NCBI GenBank assembly: GCA_018398805.1
Contig: JAGFBZ010000289.1
Coordinates: 3,055,001-3,119,000, forward strand
DNA from: Hirundichthys speculiger
Lineage: Eukaryota; Chordata; Actinopteri; Beloniformes; Exocoetidae
Length of the DNA stretch: 64,000 nt
Direction: 5' to 3'
The notes beneath the pieces were generated by a model. That model worked only from the letters and a program-made list of their open reading frames with translations. It was not told where the DNA came from and ran no database searches. Position numbers and translations under genes: made by a program. Of this stretch, positions 59,838 to 64,000 are shown piece by piece. Each line of letters starts with the position of its first letter. Within the stretch, counting starts at the first letter, position 1.

Positions 59838-61239
59838 GTAAGCAGGAAGAAGCCCAACGACAATCTGCGCTAACCTCCGGACCTCCATATTAGGGTCACT
59901 GAATCAGACTGATGAGGCATGGAGTTTAGATCTCTCACAGTGGATGGTCTCTTGGCAGAACAGCTAACAGAATGATGGATAAACAACATGTGGCAGTAAG
60001 ACGGGATTCTGCAGGGAATACCTGGCCTGTTACACCAACAGCTGAGAGGAGTCTGTACTGAAAGTGTCCTGAACTCTCTTTTGCCAAAGCAAGTGGTTAT
60101 AGTACACAACATGTGAATATCACTGAGAAAAAAATCCTTACATAGAAAAAACTCTCAACTCTTGCAATTACGATTTTTGTATGACCCAGACATGAAAGAT
60201 CTACACAAAAGTTACTACAGGTTTTCAAACTTTCCATATGTATGTGACTTTTAGTTTATAGCCCGCATAACTCTGCATCTTTGACAGATGAATATTCAGT
60301 GAAAGATAAAAAAAAATCAGGTCATGAATTCATGTCTAATGTAGGGATTATGAAAAGATTTATCATTTGTCTTAAAAGCTGTAACAGTCAACATTCTGTT
60401 CTCATTTTCAGCAGATTTTTCTCATTTCTGCACTACTGATGCATAATTTATGTGCTGTCATTGCTCTCACTGTTCAGTGATTGAAAACACACTGGACATT
60501 TTAGCGGTAACCTCAGGGCAGAGTTAGCAGTCTGTGGGGAAGTCATATTACTCAAAAGGCAATTGTTCCCCTTCATCTCCCCTGTCAGATACTGATATGT
60601 TTGCCACTCTGTGATAATAGGATCCATATTTCCACGAGTTGACATCTTCACATGTTAGATCTGTCAAAAGCTAGAACTATTACCGCTAAGTGGTTCCCTG
60701 CAAGAAAGATTTGTTCATCAGCAAATAATAATAATAAAAAAAATAATAATCAGAAGAAGAAGAGGTGGAATATGTTTTCCCAAGTGTCTTTTTTAGTTTG
60801 ATGGGTTTTAGTGTGTTTCTCACACATGTCTTGAATAGCAATGGACTGCTCGCTATCTTATGATGGGCATACAGAGATAAAATTCATATTTGGAAAGCTG
60901 TTGCCTGCCAGTGCAAGAATATCCTTTTAGTTTCCAGTTGCCTGAGCTCAACTCAAAAGCATGAATATATTGTCTTCGTATGCTGTGGGCAGTTTTTCCA
61001 ATTTAAAAAAAAAGAAAAAAAAGAAGAAGGGTGGATTCAGTTATTCCTGCTAAGAAAAAAGTTTTTTATTCTACTTTTCATTCACATTCCTACTCCCATT
61101 TGTTGTAAAGTCACTTTACAAGCATGTGGTGTCCAGTGGCGGAGTTACGATCCCAGCATAGGCTTGCTTTTTTAATCAGCCTTGATGTCTGCGCTTCTAA
61201 TCCTCCATTTCTTATGCTCACTTCACTCCACCCCCACAG
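59838..61239 (+). other. mxra5 intron, nothing else recognised
   Basis: 1402-bp intron with AT-rich sequence, an AAT-rich stretch near 60726-60750 and A-rich runs near 61002-61028. No nested gene or mobile element was recognised. The 489-bp (61482-61970) and 683-bp (62123-62805) introns downstream are likewise featureless. Confidence 0.6.
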
Positions 61240-61481
61240 ATCCTAAAGCTAAGCTATAACAAGTTGAGAGAGATCTCTTCATCTCTGACCTTCTCTGGCC
61301 TGACTTCACTGCTGCGCCTCTACTTGGATCACAACCTCCTCCAGCACATCCACCCCCGGGCGCTGCTCCAGCTGCCTAGCCTCAGGCTGCTTCGTCTGCA
61401 AGGAAACAGGCTGCATCAGCTGCACCCCCACGCCCTGTGCACACTGTCCCTTCTGAATACATATTACTTTTCTACACTCAG
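61240..61481 (+). CDS. mxra5: mxra5, third coding exon (LRR 3-5)
   Basis: The acceptor CCCCCACAG ends at 61239. The exon encodes ILKLSYNKLREISSSLTFSG, LLRLYLDHNLLQHIHPRALL and LRLLRLQGNRLHQLHPHALC, three leucine-rich repeats with the family pattern DHN..IHP and GN.LHQLHP seen in MXRA5. It ends LNTYYFSTL plus two bases of an Arg codon at the donor AG followed by GTGAGT. The codon spans introns of 1402 and 489 bp. Confidence 0.9.
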
Positions 61482-61970
61482 GTGAGTTTTTGTCAGTAAA
61501 GCACAAAAAACAATCAGTTGTAGTCCTGCTAGTGGTTGTGACAACAACAAAATAAGCTTAAATACAAACACAGTCAACTAACTTTGGAGTTTCACAGATG
61601 GCAGTCACATTCTAAATCTGTGCAGCTGTGACAATCAAAATCAGAACAAGGAATAGCAAGACATTGTCGTGTTGATGACTTTAATCCCACAGATCTGGTA
61701 ATGATAATATTCAAATGGATTAAATTTACAAAACTGATTCAATTTAAGTCTGAAAAAATAGAAATATCTCATTTCTCTTCAGTGATGTTTGAACAACTTC
61801 CTCATCTTTTTTTTTAAATCCAGTTTATACCCATAACTGAGTGTATACATACATGAGCAGGAAGCTGATGATGAATATTATAGAAGATGTAATGTGTTCT
61901 TTATTTTATTTACTTTTCACTCTTTCACCTCTCTATCAACCTTTTCTTTGCTTTGTTTTTTTCTCTGTAG

Positions 61971-62122
61971 AAACTTAGATCTTTCCAACAACAGTCTAAC
62001 CGCCCTGGCCAAAGACAGTGTAGCAACAGCACCTCTACTGGAGACTCTCTCCCTGCAGGAAAATCCCTGGAGCTGTGACTGTAGTATGAACTGGTTTTTC
62101 ACTTGGAGTCTAGCTCACCCAG
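61971..62122 (+). CDS. mxra5: mxra5, fourth coding exon (last LRR and LRRCT)
   Basis: The acceptor TTCTCTGTAG ends at 61970. It completes Arg, then gives NLDLSNNSLTALAKDS and LLETLSLQENPWSCDCSMNW, the final repeat and the start of the C-terminal cap. Cys224 and Cys226 of the visible protein form the CDC of the cap. It ends FFTWSLAHP plus one base before the donor GTAAAT. Confidence 0.9.
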
Positions 62123-62805
62123 GTAAATATCCTGTCTGAAAACAAACAAAACAAACAAACAATTTTTTTTTTCATTTTTATTGTTTTGCCTTTGAGCTGA
62201 CTGATTACTCAGACTGCCATAGATAAGCAGATAAGACGAAAAGAGATTAAACTAATAATGAACATACAGGTAAAATGTGAAGAAAATACATCCAAATGTG
62301 GAGATGGGGGTAAATGTACTTTGTGGTACATTTACTTTACTCTTGATCCCCATCTTGCCTTTGCCTTTTGCCAGATATCCTTCATTAGTTTCCCTCATTG
62401 TTTTATCTCCCCCTGTCTGTTTTGTGGCTTTTATTGAAATGTGAAAGAAGGCTGAACCATGAAATGCATTTCATTGATATGCCAGACTTAACCTGCCATG
62501 ACTAATCCATGATGACAGCACTGATGTGTGGAGGTTGAAATATAGACTAATGATTGTGGTATAATAATGAAGTGATGCATATTTCTGCTTTATGAGTAGA
62601 TGAAATAATTTGTAAAGGACATAAAGGCTAATGAATGCTTAACATGAGCTAGTATGACTAATAAATTACTCTAATATCCACAAATATGTGGAAGTAGCTC
62701 AAATGTCACTCATATTATTGTCAAGCTGCAATTTTATATTGGTTTAAATGTGGTATTGTTTTGTATGACATAAAGTAATTTTCCCCTTTTTGTCTCCACA
62801 ATTAG

Positions 62806-64000
62806 GCCTAGTGAAATGTCCCAGTGGTCCTCAGTGTCCAGTCTGTGCCACGCCCACTACACTTCAGGGGCAGGGCTTGCTTGACCAGAAAGCACTATTA
62901 TGCACCTCTCCCTTCATCCACTTCCCAGGAAAAGAGAGTCCTTTGGAGACTGACGTCACTGAAATCCAAGCAGTTGATACTTTCAGAGAGCCTTTAGGTA
63001 GTGTCTCTCTGGGCCTATCAGACCAGCAAGGGAACAGTGTGGATCTGAATTGCAATATCACTCACTCGACTGACTCCCAGCATATCACTCCCCCTCCAGA
63101 TCTCTCTCTGACCTCCTCTTCTCCTCTCCCCCTTGCTCTGTCACTCTCCTTGGAGTGCCCAATGGAGGGAGAGAGCTATGAGAAACTTTGGAGGATTCTG
63201 GCTTACTACAGTGAGACGGCAGCTCACTTTGAGAGGGAGATCATGCTTAGTAAAGCTCCAGCGTTAGCCTTCCGCTATAGGCAATCATCAGAAACAGATG
63301 GATATTATCACACTGCAGTCAAAGCTTCTGTTAAAGCCAGACCACACTGGTTACTCCAGCCAGCAATAAGCATTCAATTCAACAGAGCCGAGTCAAGCAG
63401 ACATAAGGTTAAACTCATATACTTGACAAGAGTTTCTGCTCATCCTGACCCTACATCTCAACTCTCAAGATCCTCCCCTGCTCCTCACCCATGGGTGCTA
63501 ATTGCAACTAATCATTCTACCACAGCACTAGCAGCTGTTGCTGGGAGTAAGGTAGAGCTATCTTGCCCTCTTCTCAGTTCTGACAATGCCAAAGTACGAT
63601 GGATTCTTCCAGATGGATCCAAACTCATCTCTGCCTCCAGCAGTTTAGATGGAAGACTCCAGGTATCAGCCTCGGGTTTACTTCTACAAAAAGTACAGCT
63701 CTCAGATGCTGGAATTTACTACTGTGTTGCCTGGGCTGGAAGGGATACAGATGTTCTCCCCATGCGTCTGGCAGTGGAGGAATCCTCTGTTCCACATTCA
63801 GGGGAGCTAATTGGACCTTCCATCACTGGAACAGTTGGGGAAGCTGTCAGCCTTTCCTGCAGGATATCTGGTTCACCACTACCTTCCATGAGTTGGATTT
63901 TGCCAGATGAAACTATTGTTAGGCAGGATGTAGCTGTGTCAAGGGGGCTCAAAATCCAATCAAATGGTAGTCTTTCTCTACTTAACCCTTCTTTGAGGGA
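62806..64000 (+). CDS. mxra5: mxra5, fifth coding exon, open at window end (LRRCT end, linker, Ig 1-2)
   Basis: The acceptor CACAATTAG ends at 62805. The frame (first full codon CTA at 62808) has no stop through 64000, giving residues 240-637 of the visible product. VKCPSGPQCPVC closes the cap. An MXRA5-type linker follows, with LECPMEGESYEKLWRILAYY, LSKAPALAFRYRQ and HWLLQPAISIQFNRAES. The first Ig domain has Cys493 (VELSC), Trp505 (RWILPDGS) and Cys546 (SDAGIYYCVA). The second begins with Cys591 (VSLSC) and Trp603 (SWILPD) and is cut by the window edge. Human MXRA5 is far longer, with most Ig domains further downstream, so the gene continues to the right. Confidence 0.9.

Noticed and set aside
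59481..59888. 135-codon minus-strand frame opposite mxra5 exons
   Set aside because: It is antisense to well-supported coding exons and has no recognisable motif.
1..64000. tRNA, rRNA, CRISPR, prophage or bacterial operon features
   Set aside because: The window is vertebrate nuclear DNA; tRNA-like segments found are SINE heads, not functional tRNA genes.

Overview
This is a piece of a ray-finned (teleost) fish chromosome. The evidence is spliced vertebrate genes with short introns, AT-rich spacers full of simple repeats, and typical fish mobile DNA: Tc1-like, hAT, pogo-like and Harbinger-like DNA transposons, non-LTR retrotransposon pieces and a tRNA-derived SINE. No prokaryotic, viral or RNA-gene content was recognised.

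Two host genes are supported, both on the + strand. At the left end is the last coding exon (1804-2211) of a neuroligin. It ends in the neuroligin PDZ-binding tail HSTTRV, and its core is closest to neuroligin 4. At the right end (58.4-64.0 kb) is the 5' part of mxra5, a secreted matrix protein. It shows a CpG-rich promoter, a probable non-coding first exon, a signal peptide and LRRNT, leucine-rich repeats and LRRCT over four small exons, then a large exon with the first two Ig domains that runs off the window. NLGN4X and MXRA5 lie in the same region of human Xp22.3, so the pairing supports both names. The genes do not act in one pathway: one is a postsynaptic adhesion receptor, the other an extracellular matrix protein.

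The ~56 kb between them holds no recognised gene. It is a layered transposon record. At 1-1075 a minus-strand LINE endonuclease fragment is split by a hAT element with a perfect 8-bp target duplication. At 5.5-5.8 kb there is a 10-bp tandem repeat. At 14.9-16.4 kb three elements are nested. At 21.3-25.8 kb there are two decayed Tc1-like copies, a retroposed tail with a perfect 13-bp duplication and a 697-bp element with matched inverted repeats. At 27.8-29.4 kb is a nearly complete Tc1-like transposon disabled by three changes. At 35.3-40.1 kb there are a SINE and two hAT elements with target duplications. At 42.3-47.2 kb there are a MITE and two Tc1-like relics. At 48.7-51.3 kb a minus-strand LINE is cut by two Harbinger-like elements that kept different genes. 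At 53-58 kb there are simple repeats, a Tc1-like relic and a hAT element just upstream of mxra5.

Intergenic stretches with no assigned function are listed as such. A few dense, repeat-free blocks are offered only as candidate conserved non-coding elements, because no alignment could be run.
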